Source: DASSFG01 sp035547915 (GTDB taxonomy: Bacteria > Planctomycetota > Planctomycetia > Pirellulales > JAICIG01). Taken from it: a stretch of DNA of 64,000 nucleotides. The notes under the pieces were generated by a model. It worked only from the letters and a program-made list of their open reading frames with translations, made no database searches and was not told where the DNA came from. Where the stretch lies: contig DASZTS010000116.1 of the NCBI GenBank assembly GCA_035547915.1, forward strand, positions 22,739-86,738, read 5' to 3'. The translations under genes were made by a program, and so were the position numbers. Each line of letters starts with the position of its first letter. Position 1 is the stretch's first letter. Of the stretch, positions 26,129 to 34,349 are shown one piece after another.

Positions 26129-27976
26129 ATGAAGCTCTCCGATTACGTGGCGACGTTCCTGGCCAGTCAGGGCATCCGGCATGTGTTCGCCGTCTCCGGC
26201 GGGGCATCGCTGCATTTGATTCATTCCATCGCCGAAACCGAGGGCACTTCTTTCGTCTGCCCACTGCACGAGCAGGCCGGCGCGATGGCAGCCGACGGCT
26301 ACGCCCGCGTCACGGGGAATCTGGGCGCGGCTCTGGCCACCAGCGGGCCCGGCGCGACCAACCTCCTTACGGGGGCGTGCTGTGCGTATTACGACTCGGT
26401 GCCGATGATTTTTATCACCGGGCAGGTGTCGACGTTTCGCGCCAAGGGCGACACAGGGGTGCGCCAGATCGGCTTCCAAGAAACCGACACGGTCGACATC
26501 TTTCGCCCTGTCACCAAGTACGCCGTCCAGGTCGATCGGCCGGAACGCATCCGCTACGAGCTGGAGAATGCCTGCCACATCGCACGCTCGGGCCGACCGG
26601 GTCCCGTTTTGCTCGACATCCCCGATGACGTGCAACGTGCCCAGGTCGATGCGGATCGGTTGGTGGGCTACACACCACCGCCCGTTGGCGATCGATCCGA
26701 TTTGAGTGCGGCCTTGGCTCAGTGCAAGGCCTGGATTGCCGAAGCGAAACGGCCCGTCGTGGTACTCGGTTGGGGCGTGCGTTTATCCGGCGCCGCCGCG
26801 CTTGCGCGCGAAGTTATCGACCGGCTTGGTCTGCCCGTGGCGCCGACCTGGGCCATGGCCGACCTGTTACCGGCCGACCATCCATTGCGCATCGGCACCT
26901 TCGGCACCCACGGAACGCGCCATGCCAACTTTGCGGTGCAGAACGCCGACCTCATCGTCTCCGTCGGATCGCGGTTGGATACGAAGGCGACGGGTAGTCC
27001 TCCTGCGACGTTTGCCCGCGAAGCCCGCAAAATCGTGGTCGATATCGACGTCCATGAACTGCAAAAATTCCCTCGCTATGGCCTGAACATCGACCTGCCC
27101 ATCGCGGCCGACGCCCGCGAGTTCTTCGCGGCGCTCTCCGTAGCCGTCGACCATGGCCCGCCGATCGCGGATTGGCTGAAACAGATCGAAGATTGGAAAC
27201 GACGTTGGCCCGTCTGCCCGAGCGACTGGCAGCGGCAGGAAGACGTCAACCCGTATGTCTTCGTCAAGGCTCTCGCCCATGCCTGCCGCGAGGGCGAAGC
27301 CATCTTTCTCGACACAGGTTGCACGCTGGCCTGGTGCATGCAAGCGTTCGACTTCAAAGCCGGCCAACGACTGTTCCACGACTGGAACAACACGGCGATG
27401 GGCTGGGCGCTGCCGGCCAGCATCGGCGCCAGTTTTGCGCAAGGTGGTGGGCCCGTGGTCTGCGTCACCGGAGACGGCAGTCTACAGATGAATATTCAGG
27501 AATTGGCTACCGTCGTGCGACACAAGCTGCCCATCAAGTTGTTCTTGCTGAACAATCACGGCCACAGCATGATCCAGCAGACCCAGGATCAATGGCTCGG
27601 CTCGCGCTACTTTGCCTCCAGCGTGGCGGGAGGCCTGGCAGACCCCGATTATGTGGCGATCGCCAAAGCGTATGGGTTTCGTACGGTGACGCTGAGCCGG
27701 AATGCGGAGTTGGCGGTGGGAATCGCTGAAGTGATGGCCGCCGCCGGTCCGGTGTTCTGCCATGTGGACGTTCGCGCCGAGCATCGCGTCACGCCGCAAG
27801 TCAAGTTCGGCCGTCCCAACGAGGATCCGGAGCCGCTGCTGCCGCGCCGCGAGTTTTTGGACAACATGATCGTCAAACCGCTCGAGGTATCGACCCACGG
27901 TGCCGTTCCGGCGCCGCACATCACGCCCGCAAGAGTCGATACGGGGGCCCCCACCGAGAGCCGAGGTCGACGGTAG
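26129..27976 (+). CDS. acetolactate synthase-like thiamine diphosphate-binding enzyme
   Basis: A 615-residue three-domain ThDP enzyme. The PYR domain has the catalytic Glu48 (CPLHEQAGAMAADGYAR) and SGPGATNLLTG. The central domain is at about 190-330. The PP domain carries GDG (448-450) to NN (475-476) within a single ThDP motif. It resembles acetolactate synthase large subunits and YerE-type sugar-branching enzymes. ATG 26129 is chosen because the earlier in-frame codons (from 26009) precede the conserved MKLSDYVATFLASQGI start. No regulatory small subunit is nearby. In a sugar cluster this enzyme may attach a C2 unit derived from pyruvate to a keto-sugar; this is inference from context. Confidence 0.88.
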   Translation: MKLSDYVATFLASQGIRHVFAVSGGASLHLIHSIAETEGTSFVCPLHEQAGAMAADGYARVTGNLGAALATSGPGATNLLTGACCAYYDSVPMIFITGQVSTFRAKGDTGVRQIGFQETDTVDIFRPVTKYAVQVDRPERIRYELENACHIARSGRPGPVLLDIPDDVQRAQVDADRLVGYTPPPVGDRSDLSAALAQCKAWIAEAKRPVVVLGWGVRLSGAAALAREVIDRLGLPVAPTWAMADLLPADHPLRIGTFGTHGTRHANFAVQNADLIVSVGSRLDTKATGSPPATFAREARKIVVDIDVHELQKFPRYGLNIDLPIAADAREFFAALSVAVDHGPPIADWLKQIEDWKRRWPVCPSDWQRQEDVNPYVFVKALAHACREGEAIFLDTGCTLAWCMQAFDFKAGQRLFHDWNNTAMGWALPASIGASFAQGGGPVVCVTGDGSLQMNIQELATVVRHKLPIKLFLLNNHGHSMIQQTQDQWLGSRYFASSVAGGLADPDYVAIAKAYGFRTVTLSRNAELAVGIAEVMAAAGPVFCHVDVRAEHRVTPQVKFGRPNEDPEPLLPRREFLDNMIVKPLEVSTHGAVPAPHITPARVDTGAPTESRGRR

Positions 27977-28041
27977 GCGCATCGTTTGAACTCCGACCGG
28001 CGTGTGCGGTCGACACCCAACCCAATCACCTTTTTCACACT

Positions 28042-28752
28042 ATGTCAATCAGCTATCTGTCCGAGCCACGAAATGCGGGCGAGGCGGCGGCCGGCCGCGA
28101 GATCGATCTCCTCGACCGCTACCCGCGCAGTAAACGACCCATCGACGAGCGCGCGGCTCTCATCACCGATGATCATCGCCGCATCGCCCGCCAATTTGGC
28201 AAGGAGTTTTTCGACGGCGACCGGCTCTGCGGTTACGGCGGATATCACTACCATCCGCGGTTCTGGCAAGAGACGGTGCGCCGCATCCGAGACTACTACG
28301 GGTTGGCCGACGATGCGGCCATCCTCGATGTCGGCTGCGGCAAGGGTTTCATGCTGTACGATTTTCAACAGTTGATGCCGCGCGCGACGCTGGCGGGTAT
28401 CGACATTTCCAGCTATGCGCACGAGCAGGCGCTGCCGGCCGTTAAGCCGTTGTTGAAGGTCGGCTGCGCAACGCAACTCCCCTACGCCGACCGATCGTTC
28501 GACCTGGTGATATCGATCAACACGATCCATAACCTGCCGCTGGAAGGTTGTAAGCAATCGCTGCGCGAAATCGAGCGCGTTAGCCGCGGACATCGATTTG
28601 TCACCGTGGATGCCTGGCGCACCGACGCCGAGCGTGACCGGCTGCTGAAATGGATCCTCACCGCGCTGACCTACATGCACGTCGACGACTGGAAGCGGCT
28701 GTTCGCCGAAGTGGGATACACGGGCGATTATTACTGGTTTATTCCGGAGTAG
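28042..28752 (+). CDS. class I SAM-dependent methyltransferase in sugar cluster
   Basis: A 236-residue methyltransferase. Motif I is AILDVGCGKGFMLYDF (93-108), followed by LAGIDISSYA, the motif IV region FDLVISINTIHNLP, and YWFIPE at the end. The N-terminal ~70 residues contain a helical linker (LLDRYPRSKRPIDERAALITDDHRRIARQFGKEFF in pieces). It begins 65 bp after the ThDP gene and is followed by the dehydrogenase 3 bp later, so it is probably translated in the same operon. Likely target: a sugar C- or O-position or an amino sugar; not determinable. Confidence 0.87.
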   Translation: MSISYLSEPRNAGEAAAGREIDLLDRYPRSKRPIDERAALITDDHRRIARQFGKEFFDGDRLCGYGGYHYHPRFWQETVRRIRDYYGLADDAAILDVGCGKGFMLYDFQQLMPRATLAGIDISSYAHEQALPAVKPLLKVGCATQLPYADRSFDLVISINTIHNLPLEGCKQSLREIERVSRGHRFVTVDAWRTDAERDRLLKWILTALTYMHVDDWKRLFAEVGYTGDYYWFIPE

Positions 28753-28755
28753 AGC

Positions 28756-29796
28756 GTGCGCACCGAAGCAGCCGTCCTCGTCGAATTGAACCGCCCTCTG
28801 CGCCACGCTCAGCTCGAGCTACCCGCGCTCAAGCCGGGTCAGGTACTGGTGGAAGTCGCCTATAGTGGTGTCTGCCACAGCCAGTTACACGAACTGCGCG
28901 GACGGCGCGGCGCCGACCGTTTTTTGCCGCATACGCTCGGGCATGAAGGCTCGGGCACCGTGCTGGCGGTCGGCGACGGCGTGAGCAAGGTGCGGCCAGG
29001 CGATCGGGTGGTGCTCACCTGGATCAAGGGCCGTGGCGCCGAAGTTCCCGCGACGGTCTATCACGACGGCGCGACGGCGATCAATTCTGGCGCTCTCAGC
29101 ACTTTCATGCGGCATACGATCACTTGCGAAAATCGCGTTGTGCCGCTGGATGACGAGATCCCCTTGCGCGAGGCGGCGCTGCTCGGCTGTGCGGTGCCGA
29201 CCGGCGCCGGCATGGTCTGCACGGCGGCAAATATGGCTCCCGGCAGCAGCCTGGCGGTGTTCGGCGTGGGAGGCATCGGCCTCAGTGCCCTGCTGGCCGC
29301 CCGGGCGCTCGGCGCGCAACCGCTGATCGCGGTCGACGTAGTCGACGCAAAGCTCGCCGAAGCCTCGCGGCTGGGGGCGACCCATGCCGTCAACGCGCAC
29401 AAATGCGACCCCCTTTCCGCGATCCTCGAGATAACCGGCGGCAAGGGGGTCGACTACGCCATCGAATCGGCGGGGCGTCGTGAGACCATGGAGGCGGCCT
29501 TTCGCTCGGTGAGGAATCAGGGAGGGCTTTGCGTGCTGGCGGGCAACTTACCGCACGGCGAACAGATTTCGATCGACCCCTACGATTTAATCCGCGGCAA
29601 GCGGGTGATGGGGACTTGGGGGGGTGAAACCCGGCCTGACGACGATATCCCACTCTTTGCTGGCTGGTTTGCGGAAGGCCGTTTGCCGTTGGCCGAATTG
29701 ATTTCACACGAGTATCCACTCGAGGAGATCAATTCGGCCCTGCTCGACCTGGAACAGGGGTGCGTGAGCCGCGCTTTGATCAGGATGGCCGCTTGA
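28756..29796 (+). CDS. zinc-type medium-chain alcohol dehydrogenase lacking the structural zinc cysteines
   Basis: A 346-residue MDR dehydrogenase. Catalytic zinc ligands are present: C40 (SGVCHSQ), H63-E64 (GHEGSGTV) and C145 (LLGCAVPTGAGM). The Rossmann motif is VFGVGGIGL with ALGAQPLIAVDVVD. In the region 90-115, where most zinc ADHs have four cysteines binding structural zinc, the loop is KGRGAEVPATVYHDGATA without cysteine. The start is GTG 28756, 3 bp after the methyltransferase stop, implying coupled expression. It is probably an NAD(P)-dependent sugar or polyol oxidoreductase of the cluster. Confidence 0.88.
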   Translation: MRTEAAVLVELNRPLRHAQLELPALKPGQVLVEVAYSGVCHSQLHELRGRRGADRFLPHTLGHEGSGTVLAVGDGVSKVRPGDRVVLTWIKGRGAEVPATVYHDGATAINSGALSTFMRHTITCENRVVPLDDEIPLREAALLGCAVPTGAGMVCTAANMAPGSSLAVFGVGGIGLSALLAARALGAQPLIAVDVVDAKLAEASRLGATHAVNAHKCDPLSAILEITGGKGVDYAIESAGRRETMEAAFRSVRNQGGLCVLAGNLPHGEQISIDPYDLIRGKRVMGTWGGETRPDDDIPLFAGWFAEGRLPLAELISHEYPLEEINSALLDLEQGCVSRALIRMAA

Positions 29797-29897
29797 CGGG
29801 CCACGAATGCCCTTGAACGGAATGGTCAAAATCGGTACATCTCAGCCGATTTCGCACAGTTCCTCTCTCGCCCCCCGTCGCTGGATATGAGCATCGC

Positions 29898-31460
29898 ATG
29901 GGCCCTCGCAAGATCGTTCCCCTGGAAGAATTGGCCCGCATCCTGGCCGACGAGCGCGCGGCCGGGCGGCGAATCGTCCACTGCCACGGCGTGTTTGATC
30001 TGCTGCACGTCGGCCATCTCAGGCATTTCCAGCAAGCCAAGAAACTCGGTGACATCCTCGTCGTCACGTTGACGCCCGACGAGTTCGTCAACAAGGGAGT
30101 GGGACGTCCGGCCTTCGGCCAGGTGCTGCGGGCCGAGTTCATCGCCGCGCTCGAGCCGGTCGATTACGTGTCGATCAATCATTGGCCGACCGCCGTCGAC
30201 ACGATTCGCATGCTACGACCGCACGTGTTCGCGAAGGGGAGCGAATTTCGCGACCTGAACGACACGATCGGCCACGTATCGAAGGAAAGCGAAGCGATTC
30301 AGGACATCGGCGGCGAAATGGCCTTCACCGACGATTTGACGTTCAGCTCGTCGGCACTCATCAATCAGTACCTGTCGCAGTTTCCCGACCAGGTGCGGCA
30401 GTATCTGCATGACTTTGCTCGCCGTCACAGCCCCGATCAGATACTTCGCCCGCTACGTGACAGCGAGCGGTTGAAGGTGCTGGTAATCGGTGAAACCATC
30501 ATCGACGAATACGTCTATTGCGAAGCGATGGGTAAGTCGGGCAAAGAACCTGTGCTGGCCACGCGACTGCTGGACGCCCAGCGTTACGCGGGCGGTGTAC
30601 TGGCATGTGCCAACCACCTGGCGGGTTTTTGTCAGAACGTCGATATGTTGACGTTTCTGGGCGAGGGCGGTGACGAAGAATTGTTCGTGCGCGGTTCCTT
30701 GAAGCCGAATGTCAACCCGCTCTTCGTGTACAAGTCCGATTCCCCGACCATCGTCAAGAAGAGATACGTCGAAAAGTACCTCGGTCAAAAGCTGTTCGAG
30801 GTCTATTCGATGAACGATACGCCGCTCGCCGACGAAACCGACGCCGAATTGTGCGATCTGCTCGCCTCGCGGTTGCCGGATTACGATCTGGTGGTCGTGG
30901 CCGATTACGGTCACGGACTCTTGACGCCGCAGGCGATCGCTCTGTTGTCGCGCGAGGCCCCGCTGTTGTGCGTCAACACGCAATCGAACGCCGGGAATCA
31001 CGGATTCAACATGATCTCGAAGTATCCGCGCGCCGATTACGTCTGCCTGGCGCAGCGCGAGTTTGCTTTGGAGACCCGCGATCAACGGCTCTCGCCGCAG
31101 GCCATGCTGCAACACGTGGCCGAACGGCTCGCCTGTCGTCGCGTGATGATGACGCAAGGCAAGTACGGTGCCCTGTTCTATACGGCGCCCCAAAAATTCG
31201 ACCAGGTACCGGCCTTTGCCACGCAGGTCGTCGATCGCGTGGGCGCCGGCGATGCGGTGCTTTCGATCACGGCGCTGTGCGTCGCGGCCGAGGCGCCGGC
31301 CGAGGTCGTGGCCTTCATCGGCAATGTCGTGGGTGCCCAGGCCGTGACCATCATGGGTAATCAGCGGTCGATCGAGCGGGTTGGCCTTTTCCGTCATATC
31401 GAGTGCCTCTTGAAAACGCATGACGCCTCGCCGGCGGCCTCCTTGAAGGCGGCTGCTTGA
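29898..31460 (+). CDS. bifunctional cytidylyltransferase - PfkB sugar kinase (reversed HldE-like order)
   Basis: A 520-residue fusion. Residues 25-165 form a nucleotidyltransferase domain with HGVFDLLHVGHLRHFQQAK (HVGH at 37-40) and the FSSSALIN motif (149-156) replacing the ISSTxxI of RfaE-type enzymes. Residues 190-510 form a PfkB-family kinase with VIGETIIDEY and the anion-hole GAGD (449-452). HldE/RfaE has the kinase first and the nucleotidyltransferase last, so the order here is reversed. It probably phosphorylates a sugar at C1 or C7 and activates it with CTP or ATP, as in heptose pathways. It is followed 25 bp later by an epimerase. Confidence 0.88.
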   Translation: MGPRKIVPLEELARILADERAAGRRIVHCHGVFDLLHVGHLRHFQQAKKLGDILVVTLTPDEFVNKGVGRPAFGQVLRAEFIAALEPVDYVSINHWPTAVDTIRMLRPHVFAKGSEFRDLNDTIGHVSKESEAIQDIGGEMAFTDDLTFSSSALINQYLSQFPDQVRQYLHDFARRHSPDQILRPLRDSERLKVLVIGETIIDEYVYCEAMGKSGKEPVLATRLLDAQRYAGGVLACANHLAGFCQNVDMLTFLGEGGDEELFVRGSLKPNVNPLFVYKSDSPTIVKKRYVEKYLGQKLFEVYSMNDTPLADETDAELCDLLASRLPDYDLVVVADYGHGLLTPQAIALLSREAPLLCVNTQSNAGNHGFNMISKYPRADYVCLAQREFALETRDQRLSPQAMLQHVAERLACRRVMMTQGKYGALFYTAPQKFDQVPAFATQVVDRVGAGDAVLSITALCVAAEAPAEVVAFIGNVVGAQAVTIMGNQRSIERVGLFRHIECLLKTHDASPAASLKAAA

Positions 31461-31485
31461 AGAGGGTTCGGCTGGAAGGATTCCG

Positions 31486-32496
31486 ATGCCAGAGCGATGG
31501 TCGGTGTTGGTTACCGGTGGTGCAGGATATGTCGGCTCGGTGTTGACGCCGAAGCTGCTGGCCGCGGGGCATAAGGTGCGCGTCCTCGACGCCTATTATT
31601 TCGGCGAACAGTCGCTGGCCGGCGTGCGCGGACATGCCAATCTGAGCGAGATCAAAGGCGATCTGCGCGACCAGGCGACGGTCGAGGGAGCGCTGGTCGG
31701 TTGCGACGCAGTGATTCACCTGGCCTGCATCTCCAATGATCCGAGCTTCGAACTCGATCCGGATCTGGGCCGCTCGATCAACTACGACGCCTTTCTGCCG
31801 CTGGTGCGGCTCTCCAAACGCCGCGGTGTGCGGCGGTTCATCTACGCCTCGTCGTCCAGCGTCTACGGCATCAAGCAGGAAGAGAATGTCACGGAAGATT
31901 TGCCGCTAGAACCCTTGACGGACTATTCGAAGTACAAAGCCCTCTGCGAAGACATCCTTCTGGCGGAGCGGCAACCCGGCTTCACGACGCTTATCGTTCG
32001 GCCGGCAACGGTCTGCGGTTATTCACCCCGGCTGCGGCTCGATCTGTCGGTCAATATCCTGACGAACTTGGCGTACAACAAACGCGAGATCACCGTCTTC
32101 GGCGGATCACAACGCCGGCCGAATTTACATATCGAAGACATGACGGACCTATACGTCGCCGCCCTGAAGTGGCCAGCCGAAAAGATTGACGGCAAGATCT
32201 ACAACGCCGGCTGGCAGAATTTGTCGATCCGCCAGATCGCCGAATTGGTCCAGGCGGAAGTCGGCGACGATGTACGGATCGTCACGTCGCCCAGTGATGA
32301 CCTCCGCTCGTATCATATCTCCTCGCAGAAGATCGAGCGCGAGCTCGGTTGGGCACCGCGGCACACGGTGCCCGATGCCGTCCGCGATCTGCTTCGCGCC
32401 TTTCAAGCCGGTAAGATCCCAAACTCGCTGGCCGATCACCGCTATTTCAATATCAAGACGATGCAAGCCTTGCTCGCCCAACGGCGCGCAGCCTGA
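31486..32496 (+). CDS. NAD-dependent epimerase/dehydratase (extended SDR)
   Basis: A 336-residue extended SDR. GGAGYVG is at 11-17, HLACISND at 78-85, ASSSSVYG at 121-128, and Y147-x3-K151 in DYSKYKALCED. The FGGSQRRPNLHIEDM block is typical of nucleotide-sugar epimerases. It is the last gene of the cluster on this strand and lies 25 bp after the cytidylyltransferase-kinase fusion, so it likely acts on its CDP- or NDP-sugar product. Confidence 0.9.
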   Translation: MPERWSVLVTGGAGYVGSVLTPKLLAAGHKVRVLDAYYFGEQSLAGVRGHANLSEIKGDLRDQATVEGALVGCDAVIHLACISNDPSFELDPDLGRSINYDAFLPLVRLSKRRGVRRFIYASSSSVYGIKQEENVTEDLPLEPLTDYSKYKALCEDILLAERQPGFTTLIVRPATVCGYSPRLRLDLSVNILTNLAYNKREITVFGGSQRRPNLHIEDMTDLYVAALKWPAEKIDGKIYNAGWQNLSIRQIAELVQAEVGDDVRIVTSPSDDLRSYHISSQKIERELGWAPRHTVPDAVRDLLRAFQAGKIPNSLADHRYFNIKTMQALLAQRRAA

Positions 32497-32732
32497 TCGT
32501 CGAACTCGGCCAGCACGGCGCTTGCATGTGGGTGGGCGTTCGATTTGCGCACGCGGCGTGAGCCGTGCCCTTCTGCGCAGCGGCAGGCTCGGGTGCACAT
32601 CATTTGGCTGTTTTCCGCCAAGATGCCGGCCGATCTACAGCATTCAATCCGACGCTGTAGAATGTCGACGGCGGCACCTGGGCCGCATGCTCTCTCTGGC
32701 TGCTCGGTACCGTAAAGAAAAGGAACCCATCG

Positions 32733-33320
32733 ATGTCCAAACCATCGAAACGCATCTTGCTGCTCGCGGGCGATTTCGTCGAAGACTACGAGATCATGGT
32801 CCCCTATCAGATGCTGCTCCTCGTCGGGCACCAGGTCGACGCAGTGTGCCCTGATAAAAAGGCCGGCGAGACGGTGGCCACGGCCGTGCACGACTTCGAG
32901 GGCGACCAGACCTACACGGAGAAGAGGGGACACCGCTTTCGACTGAACGCCGATTTTGCGACGGTGAAGGCCGACGCCTACGACGGGCTCGTTATTCCCG
33001 GTGGCCGGGCACCGGAATATCTGCGGCTCAACCCGCGCGTCATCGAGATCGTGCGGCAATTCGCGAACGCCCGCAAGCCGATCGCGGCGATTTGCCACGC
33101 AGCCCAACTGCTTGCGGCGGCCGGAGTGCTCAAGGGCCGCGCCTGTACGGCCTATCCTGCCATCAAGCCCGACGTCGCGGCCTGTGGCGGTACCTGGGTC
33201 GAGCCGAGCGCGGGGCTCGATAGTGCGCACGTCGACGGAAACCTTGTTACCGCGCCGGCCTGGCCCGCACATCCCGCTTGGATGCGGGCATTTTTGGAGG
33301 TGCTGGGAACGCCCGTGTAA
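32733..33320 (+). CDS. DJ-1/PfpI family protein
   Basis: A 195-residue paralogue of the protein at 3201-3770. The nucleophile Cys is C121 (AAICHAAQLL), and the GGRAPEYLRLN motif and N-terminal GDFVEDYE (Glu18/Glu20 region) mark it as PfpI/YhbO type. Activity as a deglycase, glyoxalase or peptidase cannot be decided. It lies 236 bp after the sugar-cluster epimerase on the same strand and may or may not belong to that operon. Confidence 0.9.
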   Translation: MSKPSKRILLLAGDFVEDYEIMVPYQMLLLVGHQVDAVCPDKKAGETVATAVHDFEGDQTYTEKRGHRFRLNADFATVKADAYDGLVIPGGRAPEYLRLNPRVIEIVRQFANARKPIAAICHAAQLLAAAGVLKGRACTAYPAIKPDVAACGGTWVEPSAGLDSAHVDGNLVTAPAWPAHPAWMRAFLEVLGTPV

Positions 33321-33391
33321 GTAGCGATCCGTTGCGAGACCGTTGACCGCTATCCAAGAACCAGCGTTGCAGCAGCCCGCCCTCTTTGCCC

Positions 33392-33407
33392 GTTCTCGGA
33401 CAGGCTC
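33392..33407 (-). repeat. 16-nt sequence shared with 47443-47458
   Basis: The complement of GTTCTCGGACAGGCTC is identical to GAGCCTGTCCGAGAAC at 47443-47458. Both copies sit next to a copy of the ~104-bp palindromic element. It is too short to define a family alone, but the coincidence is unlikely by chance in 64 kb. Confidence 0.5.
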
Positions 33408-33421
33408 TCTATGTGCGGATA

Positions 33422-33482
33422 CCACAAGGACACAAAGAGCGCGAGGCCGGTCGAACGGCTTCGTGTCTTTGTGTCCTTGTGG
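33422..33482. repeat. inverted repeat with 17-bp perfect arms (CACAAAG/CTTTGTG type)
   Basis: CCACAAGGACACAAAGA (33422-33438) is the exact inverse complement of TCTTTGTGTCCTTGTGG (33466-33482). The arms extend imperfectly inward (GAGGCCG against CGGCTTC), leaving a short loop. It lies 101 bp after the PfpI gene. Similar CACAAAGACAC-containing palindromes are widespread in bacterial genomes from my recollection. It would fold into a strong hairpin in RNA and may act as a terminator for the PfpI transcript. Confidence 0.75.
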
Positions 33483-33502
33483 ACTTCTCGACCTGCCGGA
33501 AC

Positions 33503-33606
33503 TAAGAGCAACCGACAAAACCGGATCGAGCTTCACAAAATCGGCGTTTCACGGCCGATTTTTTGCCCGCGGCGCTCCGGCTTCCGGGTTTTGTCAGCCG
33601 CTCTAA
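33503..33606 (-). repeat. ~104-bp palindromic interspersed element, copy 3
   Basis: Inverse orientation relative to copies 1, 2 and 4. Ends read on the minus strand: TTAGAGCGGCTGACAAAACC and GGTTTTGTCGGTTGCTCTTAG. The inner stem is AAAATCGGC-CGTGAAAC-GCCGATTTT. It separates the convergent PfpI and C26-like genes. The TAG stop of the C26-like gene (33603-33605) lies inside the element's end. Confidence 0.85.
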
Positions 33607-34349
33607 GCCACCAACCGCATCGCACCGGAGTCGGCGCGGATGCCGTCGACGAATTCCTCGAAAATACGCAGGTCGAGGGCGCTGGCCGAATCACTTTCGG
33701 GATGGAACTGCGTGCCGATCGCGAACCAATCGCTCTGGGTGCTCTCGATGGCTTCGATCACGCCATCGGGACAACGGGCCGTGACCGCGAAGCCGGGCGC
33801 CACCTCGTCGATCGCCATGTGGTGCAGGCTGTTGACGCGGATTTCGCCCTCGCCGTAGACGCGCTCCATGAGCGAGCCGGGCACGACTTCCAAGGCATGC
33901 CGATGAGCGGCGTCGAGCGCATCGCGGTGCGGCAGGGCCTTGGGCAGATCCTCGGGAATGTGCAAGAACAGGTTTCCGCCTTCGTGAACGTTGAGCAACT
34001 GCATGCCCACGCCGATTCCGAACACGGGCATGCGGCGCTCCGAAACGTGCTTCATCAGGCGGCGATCGAACGCCTCGCGGCGGCTGTCGAGTGTTCGGAC
34101 AGACGGGTGCAGCATGAAGCCGTCACGGCGCGGGTCGAGGTCGGCGCCACCGACCAAAACCACTCCATCCAGCAGGTCGAGGATGCGGACAAGGTCGGCC
34201 TCGTCGGTCAGCGGCGGAATGACGAGCGGCACCCCTCCCGCACGTGTGACCGAGTCATAGTAACCGGCGCAGAGGTAACTGAAAGCCGGCGAGTCCTTCT
34301 TGGACGCGCGAAAATCCGCATTCAGTCCGATCAACGGTTTCGACTGCAT
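33603..34349 (-). CDS. peptidase C26-family (gamma-glutamyl-GABA hydrolase-like) protein lacking the catalytic Cys
   Basis: A 248-residue class I glutamine amidotransferase-fold protein of the PuuD/C26 type. The LVGGADLDPRRD segment (66-76) and the C-terminal QFHPESD (214-220, with His216 and Glu218) are conserved. In the nucleophile elbow, normally GICxGMQ, the sequence is FGIGVGMQLLN, so the Cys position is Gly113, codon GGC at 34011-34013. ATG 34349 has a strong AAGGAG site upstream; earlier in-frame codons look non-coding. Hydrolase activity by the usual mechanism is not expected, and a regulatory or binding role is possible. Confidence 0.88.
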   Translation of the reverse strand: MQSKPLIGLNADFRASKKDSPAFSYLCAGYYDSVTRAGGVPLVIPPLTDEADLVRILDLLDGVVLVGGADLDPRRDGFMLHPSVRTLDSRREAFDRRLMKHVSERRMPVFGIGVGMQLLNVHEGGNLFLHIPEDLPKALPHRDALDAAHRHALEVVPGSLMERVYGEGEIRVNSLHHMAIDEVAPGFAVTARCPDGVIEAIESTQSDWFAIGTQFHPESDSASALDLRIFEEFVDGIRADSGAMRLVA

